A stretch of DNA of 62,795 nt from an uncultured Chlorobiaceae bacterium. GTDB lineage: Bacteria > Bacteroidota > Chlorobiia > Chlorobiales > Chlorobiaceae. A program made the position numbers and the translations under genes. The stretch is taken from the NCBI GenBank assembly GCA_903940125.1, contig CAJAJL010000046.1, positions 1 to 62,795 on the forward strand, written 5' to 3'. The notes beneath the pieces were generated by a model. It was not told where the DNA came from, did no database searches, and saw nothing but the letters and a program-made list of their open reading frames with translations. Below, piece by piece: positions 55,288-62,795 of the stretch. Numbering within the stretch: position 1 is the stretch's first letter; the number at the start of each line of letters is the position of its first letter.

Positions 55288-56815
55288 ATATGAAACCACA
55301 TGGTTTCTGGCTGCACTCGGAATCCTTGTCTTTATGAGTTTTTTTTTAGGGCTGGGATCCGCACCTCTCTTTGATGTTGACGAAGGGGCCTTCAGCGAGG
55401 CAACGCGCGAAATGATGATCAGTAAAAATTATCTTACAACCTATCTGAACGGTTCCCCTCGTTTTGATAAACCAATTCTTATTTACTGGGCACAGCTGGT
55501 ATGCGTCAAACTGTTCGGTATCAACGAGTTTGCATTCCGCCTCCCTTCTGCCCTTGCCGGAACAGCATGGGCAACGTCGATTTTTCTTTTTGTGCGCAAA
55601 GAGTCCAGCAACCGGCAGACATTTCTTGCTGCCGCACTAATGATACTTTCGCTTCAGGTCGTCGTTATCGCTAAAGCAGCCATAGCCGATGGCCTGCTGA
55701 ACTGTTTCCTTGCCATAACCATGTTTTCCCTGCTCAATCATTTCAAAACCGGCTCAAAATCTGCATTGTATCTTGCTTTTGCCGCTGCCGGTTTCGGAAT
55801 GCTCACCAAAGGCCCGATAGCTATTCTTATACCTGGAGCGGTATCTTTGTTGTTCGCCCTTCAGGAAGGAAGTCTTAATAAATGGATCAGGATGATATTC
55901 AACCCCATCGGGATCCTGCTCTTTCTCTGTATTGCACTTCCATGGTATCTCCTTGAGTATAGAGATCAGGGAATGGCTTTTATTGAAGGTTTTTTCTTCA
56001 AACATAACATCAGCCGTTTCAATACCTCATTCGAAGGGCATTCAGGTTCCATACTCTATTATATTCCGGTCATTATAGTTGGTATGATGCCATTTACAGG
56101 TCTTTTCTTTACCGTTCTTTTCAATATTAAAACATTACTTTCCAACAGTACGAACCGATTTCTTTTGATCTGGTTTGTCTTTGTCTTTGTATTTTTCTCT
56201 CTGTCCGGTACAAAACTGCCGCATTACACCATTTACGGCTATACTCCTCTCTTTATACTCATGGCGAGAGTTCTGCCGCTTTGCAAGCATCCTGGACGTT
56301 TTGCGTTGTGGCCTCTCCTTCTGCTCGCAGTGCTTGCCTCTCTCCCCTATCTTCTGCAGATTGCTTTGCAGAACATTGATGATGACTTCATCAAAGCAAT
56401 CCTTACCGGAGGAGTTGAGCTGACGGGAGTGAATCATATACTCATCATCATTGCCACCATGATGTTTATTTCTGCCATTCAATTCATACCTCACTTTTCA
56501 GCCGGGGACAAACTGATTGCAACAGGAGTAGTATTTTCTCTTCTTATCAATCTCTATCTTATGCCCCTTGTGGGAAATGTTCTTCAGAAACCTGTGAAAG
56601 ATGCTGCCCTTCTTGCCAAAAAAGAGGGCTATAAAATAGTGATGTGGGAACTCTATAACCCCTCATTTTTTGTATATTCCCAATCTCTTGCTGAAATACG
56701 TGCCCCAAAACGGGGAGAAATTGTGTTGACAACAGTCAAAGAGCTAAAAAACCTTCAAAATACGACCTTGCTTTATAACAAATACGGTATTGTGCTGGCA
56801 AAACTGAAACAATGA
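55268..56815 (+). CDS. ArnT/PMT-type glycosyltransferase
   Basis: A 515-residue membrane transferase with about 12 helices. The conserved periplasmic acidic motif is DVDEGAFSEATREMM, followed by SPRFDKPILIYW, as in the ArnT family, which moves a sugar from undecaprenyl phosphate to lipid A or protein. I chose ATG 55268 over TTG 55265. The natural sugar donor is presumably made by the GT2 encoded 10 bases downstream. ArnT itself adds aminoarabinose; the sugar here is unknown. Confidence 0.85.
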   Translation: MSLNPAKYETTWFLAALGILVFMSFFLGLGSAPLFDVDEGAFSEATREMMISKNYLTTYLNGSPRFDKPILIYWAQLVCVKLFGINEFAFRLPSALAGTAWATSIFLFVRKESSNRQTFLAAALMILSLQVVVIAKAAIADGLLNCFLAITMFSLLNHFKTGSKSALYLAFAAAGFGMLTKGPIAILIPGAVSLLFALQEGSLNKWIRMIFNPIGILLFLCIALPWYLLEYRDQGMAFIEGFFFKHNISRFNTSFEGHSGSILYYIPVIIVGMMPFTGLFFTVLFNIKTLLSNSTNRFLLIWFVFVFVFFSLSGTKLPHYTIYGYTPLFILMARVLPLCKHPGRFALWPLLLLAVLASLPYLLQIALQNIDDDFIKAILTGGVELTGVNHILIIIATMMFISAIQFIPHFSAGDKLIATGVVFSLLINLYLMPLVGNVLQKPVKDAALLAKKEGYKIVMWELYNPSFFVYSQSLAEIRAPKRGEIVLTTVKELKNLQNTTLLYNKYGIVLAKLKQ

Positions 56816-56825
56816 ATCTGATATC

Positions 56826-57755
56826 ATGAAGCTTTCAGTCGTCATCCCGGTCATGAATGAGGCTGAAAACATCAAACCGTTGTTTGCTGCTCTCGCATCG
56901 TCACTCGCTGCTGTTGATCATGAAATTGTTCTTGTTGACGACGGTTCTACCGATGGCACCGTCGCTGAAATTCAGGCATATGCTCCAACCAACGCACATC
57001 TGGTTGTCCTGAACAAGAATTATGGACAGACAACCGCGATGGCTGCCGGTATCGATCATGCACAAGGCGAGCTTATAGCCACTCTTGATGGCGATCTGCA
57101 GAACGACCCTTCGGATATTCCGATGATGATGCAGTACCTGCAGGATCACGATCTTGATGTTGTGGCAGGAAGGCGGGCAGGACGGCAGGATGGCATGATT
57201 CTCAGAAAAATTCCAAGTAAGATAGCCAATGCCATCATCAGGAATTTAACCAATGTGCATATCCATGATTATGGATGTACTTTGAAGGTATTCAAAAAGG
57301 ATGTTGCAAAAAATCTGGGCCTGTACGGAGAGCTTCACCGCTTTATACCTGTCCTCGTGCAACTCTATGGCGCCAGAATGGAAGAGGTGGATGTCCAGCA
57401 TCACGCGCGCAAATTCGGCAAGTCGAAATACGGAATTGGCCGCACGTTCAAAGTTCTGAGCGACCTGTTATTCATGGTTTTTTTCCAAAAATACAGTCAG
57501 AAGCCAATGCATCTTTTCGGAAGTCTTGGCTTTTTCTCGCTTTTTATTGGAATAGCTCTGAACCTCTACCTTCTCACTCTGAAAATTTTAGGACAGGACA
57601 TCGGAGGACGTCCACTGCTCTCTTTAGGAATCATTATGACCTTTATAGGCATTCAGCTCATCACAACCGGGTTTATTGCCGAATTCATCATGCGTACCTA
57701 TTACGAGTCTCAAAACAAGAAACCCTATATTGTTAAAAAGATCGTTGACAAATAG
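56826..57755 (+). CDS. Polyprenyl-phosphate glycosyltransferase (GT2)
   Basis: A 309-residue GT2 enzyme of the DPM1/ArnC/GtrB group. VVIPVMNEAENIKPLF, the nucleotide site VLVDDGSTDGT and the metal site ATLDGDLQNDPSDI are clear. Two C-terminal membrane helices (about 230-290) anchor it. It should load a sugar from a nucleotide donor onto undecaprenyl phosphate for the ArnT-like partner upstream. Confidence 0.92.
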   Translation: MKLSVVIPVMNEAENIKPLFAALASSLAAVDHEIVLVDDGSTDGTVAEIQAYAPTNAHLVVLNKNYGQTTAMAAGIDHAQGELIATLDGDLQNDPSDIPMMMQYLQDHDLDVVAGRRAGRQDGMILRKIPSKIANAIIRNLTNVHIHDYGCTLKVFKKDVAKNLGLYGELHRFIPVLVQLYGARMEEVDVQHHARKFGKSKYGIGRTFKVLSDLLFMVFFQKYSQKPMHLFGSLGFFSLFIGIALNLYLLTLKILGQDIGGRPLLSLGIIMTFIGIQLITTGFIAEFIMRTYYESQNKKPYIVKKIVDK

Positions 57756-58641
57756 TAAAACCGGCCTGAAAAAGCTGCTCAAACCACTTCTCCAGCTTCT
57801 TGTCACCGCTCTGGCACTCTATCTGGTCCTAAAAAAAACCGATGTTGGAAAACTTGCCGGTTTCATCAGGGGCGCGAACCTTTGGTATCTCCTGCTGGCC
57901 CTCTTGTTTTTCAATATATCGAAGATCTTCAATGCTATTCGCTTAAACCGTTTTTTCAAGGCTATAGGGATTGAGCTGTCGGCCATGTACAACCTTAAGC
58001 TTTACTATCTCGGAATGTTCTATAATCTTTTCCTTCCGGGAGGCATCGGCGGTGACGGGTATAAAATCTTTGTTCTGCAGAAAAACCATGGCATGAAAAT
58101 GATCAATGTCTTTCATGCGGTGTTATGGGACAGAATCTGCGGAATCTTCGCTCTTGTAGTTCTTTCGATTATACTCCTGCTACCGAGCAGTTTCGCTTTG
58201 AAATTTCCTCATTTGATACCCTATGCCTGGGTTTTGTTTGGAGCAACCTACCCATTTGCACTGCTTGTAAACAAACTGTTCTACAAGCAGTTTATGGGAG
58301 TGTTCACCATTACCGCCATAGAGTCGATGCTGGTTCAGATTACCCAGGTTATATCGGTTTTTTTTATCCTCAAAGCGATGTCACACGACACCAACATCAT
58401 CGACTATCTCGCAATTTTCCTGATATCGACTATAGCCACCATCATTCCTATCACCATCGGAGGAGCTGGAGCAAGAGAGATAACCTTCCTTTATCTGCTT
58501 GGAACAATAGAACTCGAAACCAGCGTCGGAGTGGCACTGTCGCTCATATTTTTTGCCATTTCCGCTGTTTCATCACTTGCAGGTATTCTGACCAGAATCA
58601 GTCACGAAAAAACAGTACCGGAATATGACGCAACACTTTAA
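57745..58641 (+). CDS. Flippase-like LPG synthase membrane domain protein
   Basis: A membrane protein of about 298 residues with eight or so helices, of the LPG synthase TM/UPF0104 family (the N-terminal half of MprF). The conserved YYLGMFYNLFLPGGIGGDGY, WDRICGIFAL and GGAGAREITF motifs are present. It lacks the MprF transferase domain, so it more likely moves a lipid. I chose TTG 57745, which slightly overlaps the GT2 stop; ATG 57676 would give a 69-base overlap of unconvincing sequence. Confidence 0.82.
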   Translation: MTNSKTGLKKLLKPLLQLLVTALALYLVLKKTDVGKLAGFIRGANLWYLLLALLFFNISKIFNAIRLNRFFKAIGIELSAMYNLKLYYLGMFYNLFLPGGIGGDGYKIFVLQKNHGMKMINVFHAVLWDRICGIFALVVLSIILLLPSSFALKFPHLIPYAWVLFGATYPFALLVNKLFYKQFMGVFTITAIESMLVQITQVISVFFILKAMSHDTNIIDYLAIFLISTIATIIPITIGGAGAREITFLYLLGTIELETSVGVALSLIFFAISAVSSLAGILTRISHEKTVPEYDATL

Positions 58642-58662
58642 CAACAGCTGATTGCAGGCAAA

Positions 58663-60372
58663 CTACTGCAGCTTGAGTTCAAGATCCCGCAGTTTGATCT
58701 GCCATTGCTCAGTGTTGTTCCATATCCGTTTTTCTATTGAATAGACCATGGCAAAGACTGGACGGGATCGTGCGGTAAGGTCTTTGTAGATATCCGGACG
58801 GTCAAAACCTATAACATCAAAGGTTCTTCCGTGTTTATCCCTTACAGAAAACTTCACATGTCTCTGACGAAGAAGTTTCGGCGGGCTGAAAAGCACAAGT
58901 TCTTCAGAAAGAAACAACGGCTCCCTGTTACCATAACCATAAGGAGCAAACTGTTCGATAACATTGATAAAATTTGCCTTGATATCTTCAAGAGCCAGTT
59001 TTGAATCAACAACCAGTTCTTTCTGGCGCTGGCCAATTGAAAGAGAATTGCTGCAAACCTCATCGAACTTCTTGCGGAATCCTGCAAAATTCTCAGGTCG
59101 CAGCGTGATGCCTGCGGCCTGGTGATGCCCCCCGAACTGTTCAAGATAGCCGCTGCATTCCTGCAGAGCTTCATAGATATTGAACCCTTCAACACTTCGA
59201 ACCGAGCCCTTGATAAGACCATTCATACCGCCAAGGATGACCGTCGGCAAGTAATGTTTTTCAATCATTTTTGAAGCTACTATACCAAGAACTCCAAGAT
59301 GCCATGACTCATCATAGAGTACAATCGATGAACAATATGAAGCAAGATGGCTTTCAAGCATTTTTTCCGCCTTAGCCAGAATATCGGCATCAGTTTCCCG
59401 ACGAAGTGCATTCATCCGGTCCAGTTCGTATGCATGCCGCTCGGAATCGGCTAATGAATCTGAAAGCAACCATTCGACTGCAAGATGTGCAGAGTGCATT
59501 CTGCCTGCCGCATTGATGCGCGGAGCAATTCCAAATGCAATATGAAACATGCCAAACTCTGCTGGAGCAACCTTCATGAGCGAAAACATAACCATTAAGG
59601 TTCGCCTAGGGTTTGTTCTCATTCTCTGCAGCCCTTCACGTACCATTGTTCGGTTTTCATGTTCCAGAGCAACCATATCAGCGGCTGTAGCAATAGCCAC
59701 GAAATCAAGATATTTCAGCCAGCTCTCTTTATCGGCATGCAAATATTCAGCTATTGCCTGAATAAACTTGAAAGCCACACCGCATCCGCATAACTCCCTG
59801 AACGGATAGGTAGAACCGGAAACCTTTGGATTTAAAATGGCATAGGCAGGGGGAAGAACATCCGGTTCATGATGGTCGCAAACAATCACATCAATACCTA
59901 AACCTGCACATCGACTTATTTCTTCATTCTCCCGTATGCCGCAATCGACTGTAATAATAAGATGAATACCCTGCTCAACAGCTGTATCAATGCCTTCTGT
60001 CGATACACCATACCCTTCCGCAAAACGATCATTGATATAGTAGGAAACCTCAGCGCCCAACTCTTTCAGAAAAAGAAAAAGAAGTGCCGTGCCTGTCGTT
60101 CCATCAACATCATAATCGCCATAGAGCATTATTTTTTCATGCTCACTCATGGCATGACAAACGCGTTCAACCGCCTTATGCATATCCTGCAGAAGAAACG
60201 GAGATGGAAGATGATCAATCGAGGCACGAAAAAAAACCTTTGCTTCATCAAAGGTCTGAATACCACGGTTAAACAGTGCTCTTGCGACAGGCAGAGTCAC
60301 ATTGATCGCTTCCGAAAGAGCCAATACAGCCTTGTCATCATGAGAAAGAAGCTTCCAGCGGTATCGTTTCAT
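58663..60372 (-). CDS. recJ: Single-stranded-DNA exonuclease RecJ
   Basis: A 569-residue 5'-3' ssDNA exonuclease for recombination and repair. The DHH motifs are visible: YGDYDVDGTTGTALL (near 84-98), VDCGIREN and CDHHEPDVLPPAY. The DHHA1 part has FGGHHQAAGI, and the OB-fold end follows. The length is normal. It is convergent with the lipid cluster (21 bases apart) and divergent from fbp. Confidence 0.95.
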   Translation of the reverse strand: MKRYRWKLLSHDDKAVLALSEAINVTLPVARALFNRGIQTFDEAKVFFRASIDHLPSPFLLQDMHKAVERVCHAMSEHEKIMLYGDYDVDGTTGTALLFLFLKELGAEVSYYINDRFAEGYGVSTEGIDTAVEQGIHLIITVDCGIRENEEISRCAGLGIDVIVCDHHEPDVLPPAYAILNPKVSGSTYPFRELCGCGVAFKFIQAIAEYLHADKESWLKYLDFVAIATAADMVALEHENRTMVREGLQRMRTNPRRTLMVMFSLMKVAPAEFGMFHIAFGIAPRINAAGRMHSAHLAVEWLLSDSLADSERHAYELDRMNALRRETDADILAKAEKMLESHLASYCSSIVLYDESWHLGVLGIVASKMIEKHYLPTVILGGMNGLIKGSVRSVEGFNIYEALQECSGYLEQFGGHHQAAGITLRPENFAGFRKKFDEVCSNSLSIGQRQKELVVDSKLALEDIKANFINVIEQFAPYGYGNREPLFLSEELVLFSPPKLLRQRHVKFSVRDKHGRTFDVIGFDRPDIYKDLTARSRPVFAMVYSIEKRIWNNTEQWQIKLRDLELKLQ

Positions 60373-60543
60373 GAAAATGTCCAGAATAACTAATGATAAA
60401 GGTCAGGATATATAACACTTCAGCCTTGCTTAACAAAAAAAACAGTATTCCTTAACTGACTTCTGAATATGAAGGAATACCTGAAAAATTTCTACATTAA
60501 CAGTTCGAAGCTCATTATACACTAACAATCTGAAACACTGAGC

Positions 60544-61545
60544 ATGAGTAATTTGATCACTATTGAACGCCACATCCTCGAACAGCAGAAGTATTTTCCG
60601 GAAGCAAGCGGAGAACTTACCGACCTTCTGAATGATGTTGCCTTTGCCGCCAAACTGGTAAGAAGAGAAGTAGTCCGTGCAGGATTGGTCGACATTCTCG
60701 GCTTCGCAGGCAGCACCAATGTCCAGGGTGAAGAGGTAAAAAAACTTGATCTTTTCGCCAATGAAAAAATCATTTCCGCTATCGGTCAGCATGGACGGTT
60801 TGCTATCATGGGTTCTGAAGAGAACGAAAGCATCATTATCCCGCCAAAAAATGAGACCGGCAGCTATGCACTGCTGTTTGATCCTCTTGACGGTTCTTCA
60901 AACATCGACGTCAATGTAAGCGTCGGCACCATCTTCTCCATCTATAAGCTCAAGGGAGACGATCCATGCAAAGCAAGTATCAGTGACTGTCTGCAGCACG
61001 GTTACGAACAGGTAGCTGCCGGTTATGTGATCTACGGCTCATCGGTAGTCATGGTTTATACAACCGGACATGGTGTTCACGGTTTTACCTACGATCCCAC
61101 CATTGGAGAGTTTCTTCTTTCGCACGAAAATATCACCACCCCGAAAAGCGGAAAATATTACTCCATCAATGAAGGTTCTTATGCACAGTTCAACGATGGA
61201 ACCAAAAAGTATCTCGACTATATCAAAGAAGAAGACCCTGCTACAGGTCGTCCCTACAGCACTCGTTACATCGGATCCCTGGTTGCCGATTTCCACCGCA
61301 ATCTCTTAACCGGCGGAGTTTTCGTTTATCCACCAACAACGAAACACCTCAACGGAAAACTCCGGCTCATGTATGAAGCCAACCCTCTTGCATTTATCTG
61401 CGAACAGGCCGGCGGACGGGCTACAAACGGCAGACAACGTATCCTGGACATAAAACCAGCCGAACTCCATCAGCGTACTCCGCTCTATATCGGCAGTGAA
61501 GAGGACGTCATCATCGCTGAAGAGTTTGAGCAGGGATTGCGATAA
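60544..61545 (+). CDS. fbp: Fructose-1,6-bisphosphatase class I
   Basis: Removes the 1-phosphate of fructose-1,6-bisphosphate in gluconeogenesis. The metal ligands are in [19 protein letters not shown] (D113, D116), with the catalytic region GSEENESI upstream and the sugar-binding [14 protein letters not shown] and [20 protein letters not shown] downstream. At 333 residues it is a typical class I enzyme. In a carbon-fixing green sulfur bacterium it would lead new carbon to hexoses. A hairpin follows. Confidence 0.96.
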   Translation: MSNLITIERHILEQQKYFPEASGELTDLLNDVAFAAKLVRREVVRAGLVDILGFAGSTNVQGEEVKKLDLFANEKIISAIGQHGRFAIMGSEENESIIIPPKNETGSYALLFDPLDGSSNIDVNVSVGTIFSIYKLKGDDPCKASISDCLQHGYEQVAAGYVIYGSSVVMVYTTGHGVHGFTYDPTIGEFLLSHENITTPKSGKYYSINEGSYAQFNDGTKKYLDYIKEEDPATGRPYSTRYIGSLVADFHRNLLTGGVFVYPPTTKHLNGKLRLMYEANPLAFICEQAGGRATNGRQRILDIKPAELHQRTPLYIGSEEDVIIAEEFEQGLR

Positions 61546-61573
61546 AAGAAGTACAGAACAGAGCTCAGTAACA

Positions 61574-61611
61574 GCAACAAAAAGCCCCATTCAAAGAGGC
61601 TTTTTTGTTGC
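61574..61611. terminator. Bidirectional terminator between fbp and ymdB-like gene
   Basis: GCAACAAAAAGCC at 61574-61586 pairs with GGCTTTTTTGTTGC near 61598-61611 (one T unpaired). The T-runs are inside the stem on both strands, and the two genes converge here, so it can serve both. Confidence 0.8.
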
Positions 61612-61624
61612 CATATCCTACAAT

Positions 61625-62452
61625 TTAGATCACTCCACGATCAAATTCCGGATAAAAAATCCGTTCGATACCGACTGTTTTTCCACTTGAGAGATCAAAC
61701 GATAACAGCACCCCTGAAAAATGCACGTCATCCTCGGCACACTCATACTTATGAGGTGTCTGATAGAGCATCCTGTCTGTTGCCGATTTAATCTGCATAC
61801 CAATAACCGAATTATGCGGCCCCGTCATGCCGGCATCCGTACAATAGCCTGTTCCTTTAGGTAAAATACGTTCATCCGACGTTGGCACATGCGTATGAGT
61901 CCCAATGACGGCCGACACCCTCCCATCTAAATACCACCCCAAAGCAATCTTTTCAGCTGTAGCTTCGGCATGAATATCTACAAAAATTAACCGGACACTC
62001 TCTCTGACCTGCTCTTTAATCTGCTTTATCACCCAGTCCGCAGTTCTGAACGGACAGTCAATGGAGTACATAAACGTTCTTCCCTGAAGATTGACCACGG
62101 CAATATCACCCAGTCCATTCGGAAGCTTGTATATACCGTAGCCTTTTCCGTAGGTGCCCTTAGGATAATTCAACGGACGCAAAACCTGAGTATGCGTCTT
62201 TAGTGTATCGAAAAAGTTAAAATTACTCCAGGTATGGTTTCCCCCTGTCACTACATTAACACCCGCTTCAAGAAGCTGATTGAGTGCTTCCAGACTCATT
62301 CCCTTACCATGATGGGCATTCTCTCCATTACAGATCACAAAATCAATGTGGTACTTACTGATAAAACTTTTCAGCATCCGGCCTACGATCTGCAAACCCG
62401 GAGTACCAACTACATCACCTATAAACATGACCTTAACGGTTTTCTGTGCCAT
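61625..62452 (-). CDS. YmdB-family metallophosphoesterase
   Basis: A 275-residue enzyme of the TIGR00282 family. The metal motifs are MFIGDVVGTPGLQ, CNGENAHHGKGM, GGNHTW, DIHAEATAEK and GTHTHVPTSD, all intact. YmdB of Bacillus is a phosphodiesterase with 2',3'-cNMP and RNA-related activity. Its stop is next to the shared terminator. It has its own start 126 bases from the RTX-like gene end. Confidence 0.92.
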   Translation of the reverse strand: MAQKTVKVMFIGDVVGTPGLQIVGRMLKSFISKYHIDFVICNGENAHHGKGMSLEALNQLLEAGVNVVTGGNHTWSNFNFFDTLKTHTQVLRPLNYPKGTYGKGYGIYKLPNGLGDIAVVNLQGRTFMYSIDCPFRTADWVIKQIKEQVRESVRLIFVDIHAEATAEKIALGWYLDGRVSAVIGTHTHVPTSDERILPKGTGYCTDAGMTGPHNSVIGMQIKSATDRMLYQTPHKYECAEDDVHFSGVLLSFDLSSGKTVGIERIFYPEFDRGVI

Positions 62453-62578
62453 ACATTTCCCTTAATCTTTTATACTTATTTTTTGCTTTTAAGAAAATTC
62501 CCAACATCACTTCATACCCTTGGTATCTTTCGACTAGTTGAAGATAAGCCAATTTGATAAAACCATCCTTAACCTATA

Positions 62579-62795
62579 TCAGTTAAGAATACTGATGTCT
62601 GTATAAGCCAATGCGGGATGCGTACTAGTACCGATTATGGCAACTTGCACCGCAGCAGCAGTCCCACCCGATCCGTCAGCATCGTAGTAGAGCGCTCCTG
62701 TCGTCGTGTTATAGATAATTCGGTCAGTACTGTCGTGAGCTGTGACTGCTCCAGCGGCTGACCAGAACTGTGCGGCACTCAACGGTCCAGCTACA
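62579..62795 (-). CDS. C-terminal end of RTX-type calcium-binding protein (partial)
   Basis: The minus-strand frame is open from the window edge to the stop at 62579; the first visible residues read VAGPLSAAQFWS. The following DRIIYNTTTGALYYDADG is the repeated C-terminal pattern of RTX/hemolysin-type proteins, which leave by type I secretion. No start is inside the window, and a TTG at 62782 is only an internal codon. The visible part is about 71 residues; the full gene is probably much longer. Giant proteins with such ends are known in Chlorobium genomes. Confidence 0.8.
   Translation of the reverse strand, partial: VAGPLSAAQFWSAAGAVTAHDSTDRIIYNTTTGALYYDADGSGGTAAAVQVAIIGTSTHPALAYTDISILN

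Noticed and set aside
1-62795. CRISPR arrays, tRNA, rRNA or insertion sequence
   Set aside because: No regular spaced repeats, cloverleaf-like intergenic sequence, rRNA segment or transposase frame was seen on reading the intergenic regions.

Overview
The window most likely comes from a green sulfur bacterium (Chlorobiaceae) or a very close relative. The main evidence is a small class I cytochrome at 8975-9310 that matches Chlorobium cytochrome c-555 along its whole length. Supporting signs are a second cytochrome of the same type, weak or absent Shine-Dalgarno sites, several TTG starts, the mix of hyp, pyrB, fbp and recJ genes, and large RTX-type surface protein ends. This assignment is inference from protein resemblance; no database search was possible.

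Layout. 1-6420: operon for a complete NAD-linked 2-oxoglutarate dehydrogenase (sucA, sucB, lpd) plus a DUF302 gene. 6463-8926: a small exported Lys/Ala-rich protein and a TPR protein carrying an HExxH zinc-protease motif. 8975-12640: a divergent pair of cytochrome c-555 and an outer-membrane monoheme cytochrome-porin fusion that resembles Cyc2, then an MFS transporter. 12931-20215: OmpA lipoprotein and a full hydrogenase maturation set (hypA, B, F, C, D, E, minus strand) with a lipoprotein cytochrome c between hypC and hypD. 20449-23897: pyrB, a DUF1207-like protein, a PIN/UPF0175 toxin-antitoxin pair and a Nudix hydrolase. 24133-27973: porin, UspA, MHS-type symporter and a small membrane protein, probably an uptake module. 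28101-37657: housekeeping genes (uvrC, TPR, aroE, lspA, tatD, TPR, cyclophilin, yggS, purine nucleoside phosphorylase, mtnA). 37840-45784: a cbb3 cytochrome oxidase operon (ccoN, O, small ccoQ-like, P, G, H, unknown, I, S, TauE/SafE-like). 45896-48429: a small accessory patch of decayed toxin-antitoxin genes and an AAA ATPase. 48652-52106: cydDC. 52154-58641: lipocalin, CDF metal exporter, purU and a four-gene envelope lipid/glycosylation cluster. 58663-62795: recJ, fbp, a YmdB-type phosphodiesterase and the C-terminal end of an RTX-like protein cut by the window edge.

How it fits together. Classical green sulfur bacteria are anaerobic phototrophs that run a reductive TCA cycle with ferredoxin-linked 2-oxoglutarate synthase. 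Here an oxidative 2-oxoglutarate dehydrogenase, a complete high-affinity cbb3 oxidase with its assembly genes, and cydDC occur together, which suggests use or removal of oxygen. The cytochrome-porin and c-555 pair suggests extracellular electron uptake, possibly from Fe(II), feeding a periplasmic cytochrome pool that could serve the reaction centre or the cbb3 oxidase. That combined picture is a hypothesis.

I saw no rRNA, tRNA, CRISPR array, intact insertion sequence or phage genes.
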